Origin: a virus
Length of the DNA stretch: 37,872 bases
IMG/VR virus record: IMGVR_UViG_3300049740_001071
Span: 1-37,872 of that record
Strand: one strand, 5' to 3'
Shown here: piece after piece, positions 6,201-15,600 of the stretch
How positions within the stretch are numbered: position 1 is the stretch's first letter
Layout: the number at the start of each line of letters is the position of its first letter
The notes under the pieces: generated by a model
Databases searched by the model: none
What the model was told of the DNA's origin: nothing
What the model saw: only the letters and a program-made list of their open reading frames with translations
Translations under genes and position numbers: made by a program

Positions 6201-9123
6201 CAAGTACACTAAACTCAACAGTATCATTAGAGTTAAGTTTACCGATGTATAGATCATCACCAATGTGAAGGTCAGTAGCAATACCTGCACCACCATAGAC
6301 TCTCAAGTTAGAGTTGTTATGTGTAGCGTAGGAAGGAGTATATGCAATAGATGTACCAGTTCTAAACTTATATCGTACTCTCAAATAGTTCTGTGTACTG
6401 AATGTTTCAGTCGTAGTACCTTGGTCTTTCTGGTTGATAGCACCGTTGATATAGAGGTCATTATTGAATAGAGTATCTCCTTCAATATAACCACCACCAT
6501 CAAATCTAAATGCACCGTAGTCAGCACCACTGATAACAAAGTTATTATTACCGTCAGTAGAGATTGTAGGTGTATCGGTATCCTCAAGATATACAAACTG
6601 AGCAACGTTTAGAGATCCTTCAATATCAGTGTTACCATTTGTGCTAGTAACTTGGAACTTATTGACTGAACCATTTGTAATGGTCAGTGTCTTAGCAGTT
6701 GTATCAAGAAGAATGTTGTTGTGGAAAGTTGAATTGCCGTCAACATCCAGTTCAGCATTCAATGTTGTGTTCTGATCAACATCAAGAGTGCTATTAAATG
6801 TTACGCCACTATCTACATCTAATGTGCCGTCTGTGTGTGTATTACCATTATCTGTGTCTACATCAAATACACTTACACCTGCAGCAGTTTGAATATCAAA
6901 TTTCTTATTGTCTGCTTGAACGATCAAGTTATCAGTAACTGTGGTCTCTAGTTGTACATCAAGAGTACCTTCGATAACTGTGTTACCTGTGTCAGTATCA
7001 ACTGTAAACTTATCTACACCTGCTGCAGTTTGAATCTTGAAGTCTTCGTTATCAGACTTGATGATAACAGTGTCATTAATTTCTGTCTGACCCGCGATGG
7101 TTACTTCACCACCGATATGTGCATTCTCAGAAAGACCCAAACCACCAGTTACAACAAGCGTACCTGTAGTAGTTGAGGTAGAACCAGTATTTGTAGTTAG
7201 AGAAAGACCACCTGCTTTGATGTAAGCATCAGTTCCAGTAAATGTCTCGCTACTATTTGTTGCATCATAAAGGAATGCATAACCACCAGTACCAGAATCA
7301 AGACGTGTTAGATCTTCATCCCATCCGAAGAAACCAACTCTTGCCTGCGAATCGTAATATTTAAACTCAATACCACGATCTAGTCCATCATCAGACCCAG
7401 GTGCAGTGTCTCCACCAAGGGTAAAGATAGGGTCATCAATAGTAACAGTCGTGCTGTTAACAGTTGTTGTTGTTCCATCGACTTGGAAATCTCCGTGAAC
7501 TCTGACAGTACCTGTGATTGCTCTGTCATCACCAGGGTCAAGGTGAAGAGTTGAGTCAGTCGTAGCAATGTAGTTCTCTTGAATTCTTACATCTTCGACC
7601 CAAATTTTACCTGCAGCATCAGATGCACTGATCTGTACTGTATCTTCTGCTGTAATGATTACATTAGAAGTTCCTGATCCTGCGTTAGTAGCAAGGATAC
7701 TTAAGTTTCTATTAGATGTACTATTTTGTGTAGTCTGAAATATTAGGTTACCATCGCCAGTCTTATCCAGTGTCTGAGCAACTGTTCCATCAAGAGTAAT
7801 ATCAGGATCAGAAAAATAGGAACGGACGTTAACATCAAACTCACCAGCGCCACCATCGCCTGTATTATTAGCGCCAACAAGTAAGTTGCCGCTTGTATCA
7901 TTAACTTTAACATAGTTGAGATAATTAAATCCTCTATAACCTGATGTAGCAGTTAGTTCGTTATCAAGTTCAAATGTTTCAACAGTATTTCCGTCTGCAA
8001 ATCCAAGTACATTATTCTGAAGTTGTGTATTATCTACTGCTGCGGCGGCAATGGTGACGTGCCCGCCACTGTCAACGTCGAAATCTTCCTGTGCAAATGA
8101 TGCCAGTCCCTTCTGCTCCGTCGCCTCAGCCGCGAGGTAGCGCCAACTTCCAGTATCGCCAGTGGTATGAGTAGGAGCACCAAGACCACTACCAATGTCC
8201 GCAATTGCTTGGTAAACTTTTGAGGCATTCTTGATGATGTCATATCTGCTGTATGCTGTACCTGCATCATAGTCTGGCATCTTTGTGCCTTCAGTTGCAG
8301 TAGCAATAGGCACAGTTAAGGCAGCGCCTAAGCGACCATACCTGTCTACACTAAATTTAGTTGCATTGACAGTTTCACTAGACCCATTTCCAGTGACAGA
8401 TGTCAGGGATTCCGTATTATAATTACCAACAACCACTGCAGTATCTGCAAGGTCGATGAATGGGTTTTGAGATGTTCCGTCAGGAACTGTGAACACAATT
8501 CGTCCACCACCACCAGTTAACTGTCTGGTTAAAATATTTCCTTGAGATGCACGAACAAGAATACCAACGTTCGTAAGTTGAGCAAGTGAGGTTAGGTCAT
8601 CATCCAATGCCTGAGCATCAGAGATACCATAGTCAGCAAGTGTAGATGCAAGTTCAGCACCAACCACACGACCTTGTGAGTTAACTCTAACCCTTGTGTA
8701 GAGTGCTTCAGCAGTAGGGTTAGCAGGATCGTAGTGAGGCAAACTCGTCATAAGTGACAAGTCGGTGTTCAATGTAAGGTTAGAAGAACCGTCGAATGAA
8801 CCAGAACCTGTTACCTGACCTGATAATTGTATTTGACGTGCGTTTGATAATCTAGTGGCAGTTGAGGCATTACCGATAAGAGTCGCAGTGACAGCACCCG
8901 CTTGGAAGTTACCGTCAGCGTCTCTCTTTACAAGAGTATTTGCAGCGTTTGATTCTGTTTCTAGTGGTCGCTCATATTTCAGCGAGTTCCACGGGGTAAC
9001 ACCGTCACCAATCTTGATACGTGAAGTATCAATTTCGATTCCAAGTTCACCCTGTGCCAGGATTGGATTGATGTTTGCCCATTGCTGAGCACCATCACGT
9101 CTTAATTGTAGTCTATTTGCCAT
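3205..9123 (-). CDS. Very large tail-fibre-like repeat protein (1972 aa)
   Basis: The N-terminus (MANRLQLRRDGAQQWANINP, then LAQGELGIEIDTSRIKIGDG) is the phage-fibre N-terminal attachment type also seen in tropism determinant and fibre proteins. After about residue 90 the protein is almost wholly low-complexity beta repeats rich in Thr, Asn, Gly and Asp, e.g. LDVTSNTTIGGTLDV and VDTDTGNTVIEGTLDV, as expected of a trimeric fibre shaft. A module starting TTTTVNSTT, then DDPxxTLGGDT, RGxEF(K/R)YYD and GFFGWD, occurs twice (nt about 7100-7500 and 5585-5975). Four copies of a LAEGTNLYYTNARADARV-type motif lie near the C-terminus (nt about 3640-4150). The C-terminus is alanine-rich (AAFQAAIAAL) with no visible receptor-binding or chaperone domain. 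It sits where T4 has genes 12/wac, upstream of gene 13, directly behind a late promoter. Which fibre it forms cannot be told. Confidence 0.85.
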   Translation of the reverse strand: MANRLQLRRDGAQQWANINPILAQGELGIEIDTSRIKIGDGVTPWNSLKYERPLETESNAANTLVKRDADGNFQAGAVTATLIGNASTATRLSNARQIQLSGQVTGSGSFDGSSNLTLNTDLSLMTSLPHYDPANPTAEALYTRVRVNSQGRVVGAELASTLADYGISDAQALDDDLTSLAQLTNVGILVRASQGNILTRQLTGGGGRIVFTVPDGTSQNPFIDLADTAVVVGNYNTESLTSVTGNGSSETVNATKFSVDRYGRLGAALTVPIATATEGTKMPDYDAGTAYSRYDIIKNASKVYQAIADIGSGLGAPTHTTGDTGSWRYLAAEATEQKGLASFAQEDFDVDSGGHVTIAAAAVDNTQLQNNVLGFADGNTVETFELDNELTATSGYRGFNYLNYVKVNDTSGNLLVGANNTGDGGAGEFDVNVRSYFSDPDITLDGTVAQTLDKTGDGNLIFQTTQNSTSNRNLSILATNAGSGTSNVIITAEDTVQISASDAAGKIWVEDVRIQENYIATTDSTLHLDPGDDRAITGTVRVHGDFQVDGTTTTVNSTTVTIDDPIFTLGGDTAPGSDDGLDRGIEFKYYDSQARVGFFGWDEDLTRLDSGTGGYAFLYDATNSSETFTGTDAYIKAGGLSLTTNTGSTSTTTGTLVVTGGLGLSENAHIGGEVTIAGQTEINDTVIIKSDNEDFKIQTAAGVDKFTVDTDTGNTVIEGTLDVQLETTVTDNLIVQADNKKFDIQTAAGVSVFDVDTDNGNTHTDGTLDVDSGVTFNSTLDVDQNTTLNAELDVDGNSTFHNNILLDTTAKTLTITNGSVNKFQVTSTNGNTDIEGSLNVAQFVYLEDTDTPTISTDGNNNFVISGADYGAFRFDGGGYIEGDTLFNNDLYINGAINQKDQGTTTETFSTQNYLRVRYKFRTGTSIAYTPSYATHNNSNLRVYGGAGIATDLHIGDDLYIGKLNSNDTVEFSVLGESGNTEIGRTGQGSSTVGTFTVHGDSTFNRHVTINGPLTTIGDANTDVLTVNAVSQFTDNVTVDGDLTVNSNTLIEGNLTVNGTTTTVNSTTTQLDDPVITLGGDTVPQSSDTKDRGVEFRYYDGSGKIGFFGWDNSASRFALYHDATNSSEAFAGTRSGIDAGSVKLFDTTNATNSGSGALIVGGGAGIGMDLYVGDDLVVTDDGSFGGNLSVTGTFDVTNDLAVNNNKFTVDAGTGDTQVAGTFGSSGAATLSSTLAVTSNTTIGGTLGVTNATTLSSTLDVTSNTTIGGTLDVTNATNITNTLGVTGVTSITNNSVATTTGSYSGNGALRVTGGASIGNNLVVSGDVRLYGNSVIDGTVSYASIQTYAENVRFNDTADAVSASNNVASVFTAGGLAVSKKAYIGDDLNVGNGNFTVDGPTGNTLIVGTLGVTAATNVSTITASGIADLQSTVTIGGNLAIGSNKFNVNSSNGNTDIDGSLDILGATVIDDTLNVTQGVDFDSTLNVDGTTTLNDALTQNSTSLFKDNVVIRGATKTLKLQNGNSQDKITLESTTGHVTMAGNLVTSGTGAFTDAVTMGNTLGVTGQITGNLTGDVTGTATNANNIDVNNTNNNTTFYPTFSSSNTGHTGMFVDSANLTYNPFSNTLSVTNFVSTTNFEVQGNLNITGTITFGQSQVGSIANHNTNALAEGSTNLYFTDERVDDRVAALISGGTGITASYDDAGNLLTLSATQADINTDNITEGSTNLFTTAARTRGHISVSGDLGYNSGTGVISYTIPTTIASISNHDTADLAEGTNLYYTNARADARVNLQTGANLDLSSKSTSNLSEGTNLYYTNARADARVVAGITGKLDASDVSTFGGTLIDDADAAAARTTLGLGTAATTAATAYATSAQGTLAASATQPGDLATVATSGSYNDLSNLPTLFSGAYADLTGKPTLGTAAATASTAYATAAQGATADSALQAETITLAALKTAAANSATYAAFQAAIAAL
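3640..4150 (-). repeat. Four NLYYTNARADARV-type repeats in the fibre-like protein
   Basis: Four units carry versions of the motif: LAEGSTNLYFTDERVDDRV, ITEGSTNLFTTAARTRGHI, LAEGTNLYYTNARADARV and LSEGTNLYYTNARADARV. The last two (around 3770-3815 and 3660-3710) are also very similar at DNA level, which suggests a recent duplication. This motif type is common in phage tail fibres. Confidence 0.85.
5585..7500 (-). repeat. Internal duplication of a fibre module
   Basis: Two copies, at about 7100-7500 and 5585-5975, share TTTTVNSTT, a (D)DP(I/V)xTLGGDT strand, DRG(I/V)EF(K/R)YYD, (V/I)GFFGWD and DATNSSE(T/A)F(T/A)GT. Between them lie many 40-50-residue shaft repeats. The copies differ at many positions, so the duplication is not recent. 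Confidence 0.85.
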
Positions 9124-9142
9124 TGGTTAACACACGTGGTAT

Positions 9143-9152
9143 CCGTTAACGG
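9143..9152. repeat. Perfect palindrome in the leader of the tail-fibre-like gene
   Basis: The sequence CCGTTAACGG is self-complementary, and it extends to a 12-bp perfect palindrome at 9142-9153 (TCCGTTAACGGA). A second GTTAAC lies at 9126-9131 and a CACGTG at 9133-9138, so the 40-base leader between promoter and ATG is rich in short symmetric words. The two GTTAAC copies could pair across a 13-base loop. This may be a leader hairpin or a protein-binding site. No Shine-Dalgarno sequence is seen close to the ATG at 9123; the only purine-rich stretch (GAGAGG, near 9164-9169) is about 40 bases away. Confidence 0.6.
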
Positions 9153-9171
9153 AGATAATCTGCCTCTCAGA

Positions 9172-9179
9172 TATTTATA
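9172..9179 (-). promoter_or_regulatory. T4-type late promoter for the tail-fibre/neck unit
   Basis: On the minus strand the octamer is TATAAATA, the exact T4 late promoter element recognised by gp55 with the gp45 sliding clamp. It sits in one of the few non-coding gaps, just downstream of an intrinsic terminator and about 50 bases before the ATG at 9123. It should drive the fibre-like gene, the signal-peptide gene, gp13, gp14, gp15 and gp16. Confidence 0.88.
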
Positions 9180-9183
9180 CAGC

Positions 9184-9210
9184 AAATAAAAAGGACCCTT
9201 TCGGGTCCAA
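9184..9210 (-). terminator. Intrinsic terminator after the baseplate unit
   Basis: Read on the minus strand, a 6-bp GC-rich stem GGACCC / GGGTCC closes a GAAA tetraloop and is followed by TTTTTATTT. It starts four bases after the stop codon of the 75-aa gene at 9214. It should end transcripts from the baseplate genes just before the next late promoter. Confidence 0.92.
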
Positions 9211-9213
9211 AGG

Positions 9214-9441
9214 TTATGCAGCGTCTACGTTATCCACTTCTGGAGCAGGTTCCGCTTCATTCTCTGTACCGAGGCAGTATTCTAGAGTCTCAATAGCACC
9301 TTGTAATTTAAGTGCTTGCTGTTCATTGCCGCGAATCATCTTCGCCATTCTTTGATTGTCTTCAATAAGACGCTTGTAGCGATCTTTGAAATCACCAAGA
9401 AGTTTATCTTGGTCAATTACTTCAGGTTGGTCTGCAGGCAT
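9214..9441 (-). CDS. Small coiled-coil protein (75 aa), unknown function
   Basis: The 75-residue product begins MPADQPEVIDQDKLLGDFKD and has a charged, heptad-like helix at about residues 12-57 (KLLGDFKDRYKRL, then NQRMAKMIRGN, then LKLQGAIETLEY). An acidic, Ala/Pro-rich tail follows. It contains one cysteine (CLGTE). I do not recognise a named family. Its ATG overlaps the stop of the preceding 73-aa coiled-coil gene by one base (TAATG), which suggests that the two are co-translated and perhaps work together. It is the last gene before a strong terminator. A structural or assembly-factor role is possible only by position. Confidence 0.78.
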   Translation of the reverse strand: MPADQPEVIDQDKLLGDFKDRYKRLIEDNQRMAKMIRGNEQQALKLQGAIETLEYCLGTENEAEPAPEVDNVDAA

Positions 9442-9662
9442 TAATTTTTCTCCAATAATGTTTTCAGTAAGGATTTGATTTCCGACATATCTGATTTTAA
9501 CACATCTACGTCAGATTTCAAGTTATCGAGGGTTTCAGCACTCATTTTACGCTTCTTAGCAGCGTTCCCAGGAGGTGTGGGTTTCATATTTAGGACAGCG
9601 TTGGTATCGGAATCCCGAACTAAATCGGGATGTCCTTTAACGGGAATGTAATCAGAGGTCAC
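9441..9662 (-). CDS. Small protein with C-terminal coiled coil (73 aa)
   Basis: The reading frame starts with GTG at 9662, and the GTG overlaps the last 11 bases of the DUF4815 gene. The N-terminus (VKGHPDLVRDSDTNAVLN) resembles a short segment I associate with small proteins of T4-like phages, but I cannot name the family. It is followed by a basic linker (NAAKKRKMS) and a C-terminal coiled coil at about residues 43-73 (LDNLKSDVDVLKSDMSEIKS). The short overlap upstream and one-base overlap downstream make translation coupled to the neighbours. Function is unknown; location points to tail or baseplate assembly. Confidence 0.76.
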   Translation of the reverse strand: MTSDYIPVKGHPDLVRDSDTNAVLNMKPTPPGNAAKKRKMSAETLDNLKSDVDVLKSDMSEIKSLLKTLLEKN

Positions 9663-12600
9663 TTAATGCCATAACACGAAGGTTTTTGAGTTCAGGAACG
9701 TATGCTTGGTTCCTAGAGGTCATAATAATTTTGATCTGTGCAGAACTAAACTCGGTTCCTTCGAACGTATATTCGAGGTCACGATATAGAATGCCTTCTG
9801 TCTTAGCGACAGTTTTGTCTTCTTTACCGTTTCCGTTAAAATATGTATAACCGATCTCATCAAACGTTAATGATGTACCAACAGGCATTGTCCTGTACAT
9901 CACGTGGATCTCGGTATCTGGGTGTCTCCACGCTTCAAATGAAACTCTCAAGGAGTTGGCAGGTTGAAGCAGGTTCATAACCTTAGAAATATACACTGCT
10001 GAGTTTAGATCACCTGTTCTATCTTCAGCATTAGAATTAGAAGCAGCAATCTGATTAATTCTATTAGATGTTGTAATGAGTGAACAACGATCACGGTCAA
10101 CGATTGGTGACAAGTTTTTGTTAGTTGTACTCATCAACAACTGGAAGTTGAGTGACTTAGAACCAGATAGTTTGGCATCTTCATTAACTTGTGAACAAAC
10201 CATCTTGGGGAATCCAAGGTAGTTGTCTTCGTTAGCAATACAGTCGATATAAACACCATCATTAATGAATGATGCTTCGTTTGTATTGTTACCATCCAAG
10301 AGAGAAGTTGCAGATACAACGTTAATTCTAGGATCAACATCAGTCTCAGGATAAACAGTCATCTGAATTTGAGGATAGAACTGTTCAAACTGTATATTCT
10401 GTGTTGATGTAACTCTTGATCCACCATTTCTAATACCATTGCTAGAAACAGATGTAACTGCAATCTTGTAAGTATCAAGTGTGGGTGAACCAATCTGGGT
10501 ATGAAGTTTGTTGATTTCTACTAATGGAATACCATCAAGGTTGTAACATTCAACAATCGTGCTGGCATTGTGAACCAGAGCAGCAGTTCCTGCTTGACCA
10601 CGAGAACCAGAAGGTAGAGTTAGAATCTTACCATCTGAAGAGATGCCATTGTATTGGACAATCTCAAAATGTTTCTGTCCAATTTCAGGATCACGAAGAA
10701 TGATATATCCAGGGTTACTAGTAGAAACTGCAGAACCATTGATAAGTGGGTGGAATGCAGATGCATCAGCAACGTGTAACTGGAATGTACCAGACACACC
10801 GTCAGAGGCAGTGATACCGTTTGTATGGTATGCAGAGTCAATAATTGTAGGAGCAACTTCTGAGATACATCCTTCAATCTTCACGTTGTTAGCAACGTCG
10901 TGCATACAGTGGTTAGCGTGATGAATAGTAACCTCAGTTGCTTTGTTGAAGTATGAGATAGGAGCAGAAGCATAATCATTGATGTCATCACCACTTGATG
11001 CCACACCACCAGAACCAATCGTACCAGAACCAGTTGTCTGAGAGGCGATTGTTTGAGTGATAGGATCAGCAGGAGCAAATGTACCCGTGACAGACTTAAC
11101 TGTTAAGAGTCCTGAACCTGCGTTCCAAGCGGTAACCATACCAGATGCACCAGTACCATTAACGATTGGTTCGTTAACTGTGAATGTACCTGTTACACCA
11201 GTCAGAGTGATGTTAGCAATAGATCTAGATGAAACCAATCTATAGATGTAATTTGCACCAGATGCAACACCTTCTCTAAATTCACCCTGAACATCATCAA
11301 CAATAATATAAGAGTTAGATGAACCTGAGATACCTTGAACAACTTCTCTAACGATCGCAGAAGGAACTGGGTTAGTATCAGTCTGAGTAATTTCAGCACC
11401 GATAGTAAAGTTAGCAACGTGATCAGAAAGAATAATCTTAAGTTGTGGTTTCAGTGTTTCAATAGGATTGTGACGCAATCTGCTAATACCACCATTACCA
11501 ATAGCAAGTTGAGAGTTATTGAATACAGCAGTACCAGTTGAGTTTGCTGTAAACTCTGCCTTATGAAGGATAAACTTAAGATCCTCATACTGGTCAGCAG
11601 TCCAAGTAGAAGCGTTCTGTGATTTAAAGAGCACACCTGCATATGGTTGCTCAGAGATCGTTCTATCGTTTGTAATATCATCTTCACCCATTCTGGAAAT
11701 CCAGAGTTTATATTCGTTGGAGTCAGAAAGAACAACCAAACAATATTCTCTATTCTCTGTCACATAGATTGGTGACGAGAATGTAAATCTAGTAGAAACT
11801 GTTCCGTTTTCAGATAGATTAATCTGTGAAGGAAGAAGTGTAACATCAGAGAATGCAAGAACTTTAGTGGTTGGATAACCATTTGCCATCTCTCTAACCT
11901 GTACAGATACTGGGATTCTCTCATCCTTAGTATTAAAGTACAAGTCAGCACCAGTTATAAATGCACCACCTTTAGACTCAACCAAGAAGGACTGAGCAAG
12001 AGGGTCGTACCAACCTGTGTCTCTTGTTGATGTACTTGAACTGTTAACGGTTCTACCTTGAGTAACAGTATCTCTAACAACATCGGCGTTTCTAACAGCA
12101 AGAATAGTTGTCTGCTTAGTCTCGATGACACCAGATGCAACGTAGTTAGCAGATGCAGCAGAGTCAACCTGACCAGGAACTCTAGAGTCAGTTGATGAAG
12201 TTGTAAGACGGATAACACGTGTACCTGTAGCAAATCTTGGGTTGGTGTCAACACCAGGATTAGGAATCCACATAATACCTTCAAGGTCACCGTTGGTGTT
12301 AGCAACAAGACGCTTAGTCTTAACAACAGCACGAGCACCAGATGTTTGACCAACAAGGATCTCACCCTCTAGAGGGTTACCATAGTAAGCACCTGCAACT
12401 GTCTCCGACATAATTTTAGTGTCGATATTAAGGAGAGGTGTAGTTGATGCATAGGAACTAGGAAGTTCACTAGAATCAAATGGGTTTAGATCATCATCAA
12501 AACCAGTGTTAGGATCCATCAACTTGAGATGACAATCAGATGACTGACCAACTACTGTCTCTCCAACAACGAAAGGTGTATTGTTTGTTCTTGTATCATC

Positions 12601-15600
12601 AATAGGATTCTTAATAACTTCAATCAATCGAGGCGTTGTGTAGAAATTAACATTAACGTTATCGATGAAAGCATAGAATCTGGTGTTTGGTTTCAGACGC
12701 TGGATCTTAAATGCAATATTTCTTGATCTAATGAAAGGAATAACTGTACGCTCAATAACTCTATCACCAAGAGATTGGCGATCAATTCTAGGAACAACGT
12801 TAGTTCTAAGACCAGATCTAGATTGGTTACTAACAGTATTTGTGGTGTTAGTGTTAATTCTTCTGATAAACGGCCAAGAACCTCTTCTCATAAACTGAGA
12901 TGAAGAAGAACTGTTACTGGAAGACCAGTTAGTTCTCCAAGAGTTCCACTGTGTAGGAACAAAACCTGTGTTGGTGTCACCACCAAGTGCTTGAACCTGT
13001 GCAGTAAAGTCACCTTCAATGTTCACAACTCTATCTGGTTCTCTCTCTTCTGCTACCCAGTCGTCAGATGATGGGAATAGATCCAATCTACCGATGTAAG
13101 CAAACACGTTGAATGGGTTTACATTCTCAACTCGTGATGCATAAGGTTGAACAATAAACTGAATTTCGTTATATGGGAGAGTCAGTGTACCAACACTATG
13201 GTTAGTAACAGCATTAGATGCAACTTCGTTATACTCAAGAGCAACGTTTGTTGTATAATGAGACGCTCTCAAGATACCTTCAGAGAAGTCCAGAGCACAA
13301 GCAAAGTCTTCGTGTCTAGTTTGAGCAGAATCGAATGATGTAAAGTTATCAACTAAGAATCCATTCTTGAATTTATCAAAACCATCAGCATCCTTAACAG
13401 AGAATGATGCAGTTTCCATCTCAAGAAGGTTTAGAGATGTGTAATACTCAAGGTTATCAACTCTCTTTTCAATTCTACCGATGTCACGCATTGTGAAACG
13501 TCGGTTGTTTTCTCTAGAAATTCTTACATCTGCAGGACTATAACCATATGGTTTATGGAAGAATGTTGCCATTAGCATTGCATTATCCATATCACCTGGA
13601 AGTTCTTGGTTCTCACCAGAAATACCTCTGGCAATCTTAAACTCTTGCTGGTCAGTTAGGAATAATTTGTCAACTCTACCAAGGTAGTAGTCATAGTCAC
13701 AACGAAAATCTGACTCAGGTTTTGGAATATCAATGACCGTAGCATTATTTGCAACACCACCAGAAGAGAATCCTCTATCTTTAAAGTCGAGTGATGCACA
13801 GTTTACATAGTATGGTGAACCTACAGTACCAGATCCTGAAAGAACAGGAGTAACGGCAGGTCTAAAGTCAAGAACATCTCTAAGTTCTCTTGTTTCACCG
13901 TCAAGAGTTACAGAAGGAATCCTACCATAGTCAATACCAACATAAGATTGAGCAGCAAAATAGTCACCCGTTGCTTCGTGAGTGAATCTATCAAACACAA
14001 TCATCAACTTTCTAAGAGGTTTAGTTGATGATGCATACCTAACAAGTTTAGAAATATCGTAGAAGTGACCTTTCTGGTTAGCATCAAGGAAGAAATCTGT
14101 AGTAATATTTCTAGAACCATTATCGATAGATCCTTCTGCATCATTTGAAAGACCAGAGATAACTTCATCGTTAGCATCAAAACCACGAATAGTTTCACCT
14201 AACTGGAAGAATGTATCGTTTTCATATACAAAATGGCAGACGTATGAAACAGCGTTGAAGTTTACAACACGCCCTTTTGCTTTAGATGTCTGACCTTCAA
14301 TAATAGTACCTTCTTTGAAGATGGTTGCATCTTGCATTTGAAGGTTAGGAATTATAGCAGCATTATCGTCTGATGATTCATAGATGGCGTGAACGTTATA
14401 AACGTCAGTAGATCCAAGTGAAATCTCTTCGTCTTCAATACGAGTTCCAAACAATGAACCATATGTAAGACCATACTTAACAGCATCAGATGAGTTAGTG
14501 GTTCTCTCAACCTTCATAACTTCCATCTGAGTAGCATTCTTCAACTTCTTCTCTGCTTGGTTTTTAGAGATAGAAGCAATCAAACGACAAGATGTAACAC
14601 CAGTTAAACCAGAAACAGTCAATGATGTTCTTGGAGTACCAGTTGTGTTAAATGCAAGATTTGATTCGATGTCAATCAGTGTACCTGGGGTAGGTGCAAG
14701 AGATACTAACTGATAGTGATCCTTATCATATGCAAGGAACTGTTCATCAGCAGGTAAAGAAATCGTAAAGTCATTAGCACCAGTAACTGTGATGTCGTCA
14801 AAAGAACGTGCAACAATAGCAGATTCATCACTAATATTATTGATCGATTCTTTTGGCATCTCGATCATAAGATCAGCAGTCTCTCTATCATAAATCTGAG
14901 GACGCAATCTAACTAAGAATCCATAATCCCCTGCTGGAATATTGTTACCAGAGTAGGTAGCAGTAGTAGCAGTTGTAATCTTATTATCGATATTACCTGA
15001 AACAGTGCTAATTCTATCAGCGAACAGAGCGTTTACTCCGTTCTGAGTAAAGATGTCATTTGGTCTGATGTCTAATGTGAAGTTAGATTGTGTACCAGTT
15101 AACGTACCAGTAGCACCCGCAGAACTTACATTAAAGTTTGTACCAAGAATAACAACCTGAGCATCGTTGATGAGGTCTCCAGCAAATCTAATGTTGTTTG
15201 TATCTGGATCTCTACCGATCATTGAACGTGCATCGGTAACTTGGAATGAGAAATGGTCGTTTAGAGTACCGATTTCAATACCATCACGCTCAAGAATCTC
15301 CCCATTTCGGAATGAACCATAAACTTGGTAAACGTTGAATACTGAACCACCTGATACATCGCCTTCAACAAATGCTTTTGCCCTAGAAGTTCTACCTCTA
15401 ATAACGTGTCCTTGAGTAAGTGTGACTGCAGCATCTGTTTTAAAGATTGTTAGAGGTTGTAAGTCAAAAATATATGCTTTAAAAACTGTTTCTGTAGAAG
15501 TTACATTAGTACCACTATGATATTCATATGCAGCAATACGACCAAGTGCAACAATCTGACCATTACTGGAAAGGTTATTACTTTGTGCTTGATCTCTAAA

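Noticed and set aside
11955-12365. Minus-strand out-of-frame open frames within the giant genes (e.g. 11955-12365, 33329-33706, 35711-36091)
   Set aside because: Their products are Leu/Val/Ser-rich low-complexity strings typical of frame-shifted reading of Thr/Asn-rich coding sequence, and the main frame continues without interruption.
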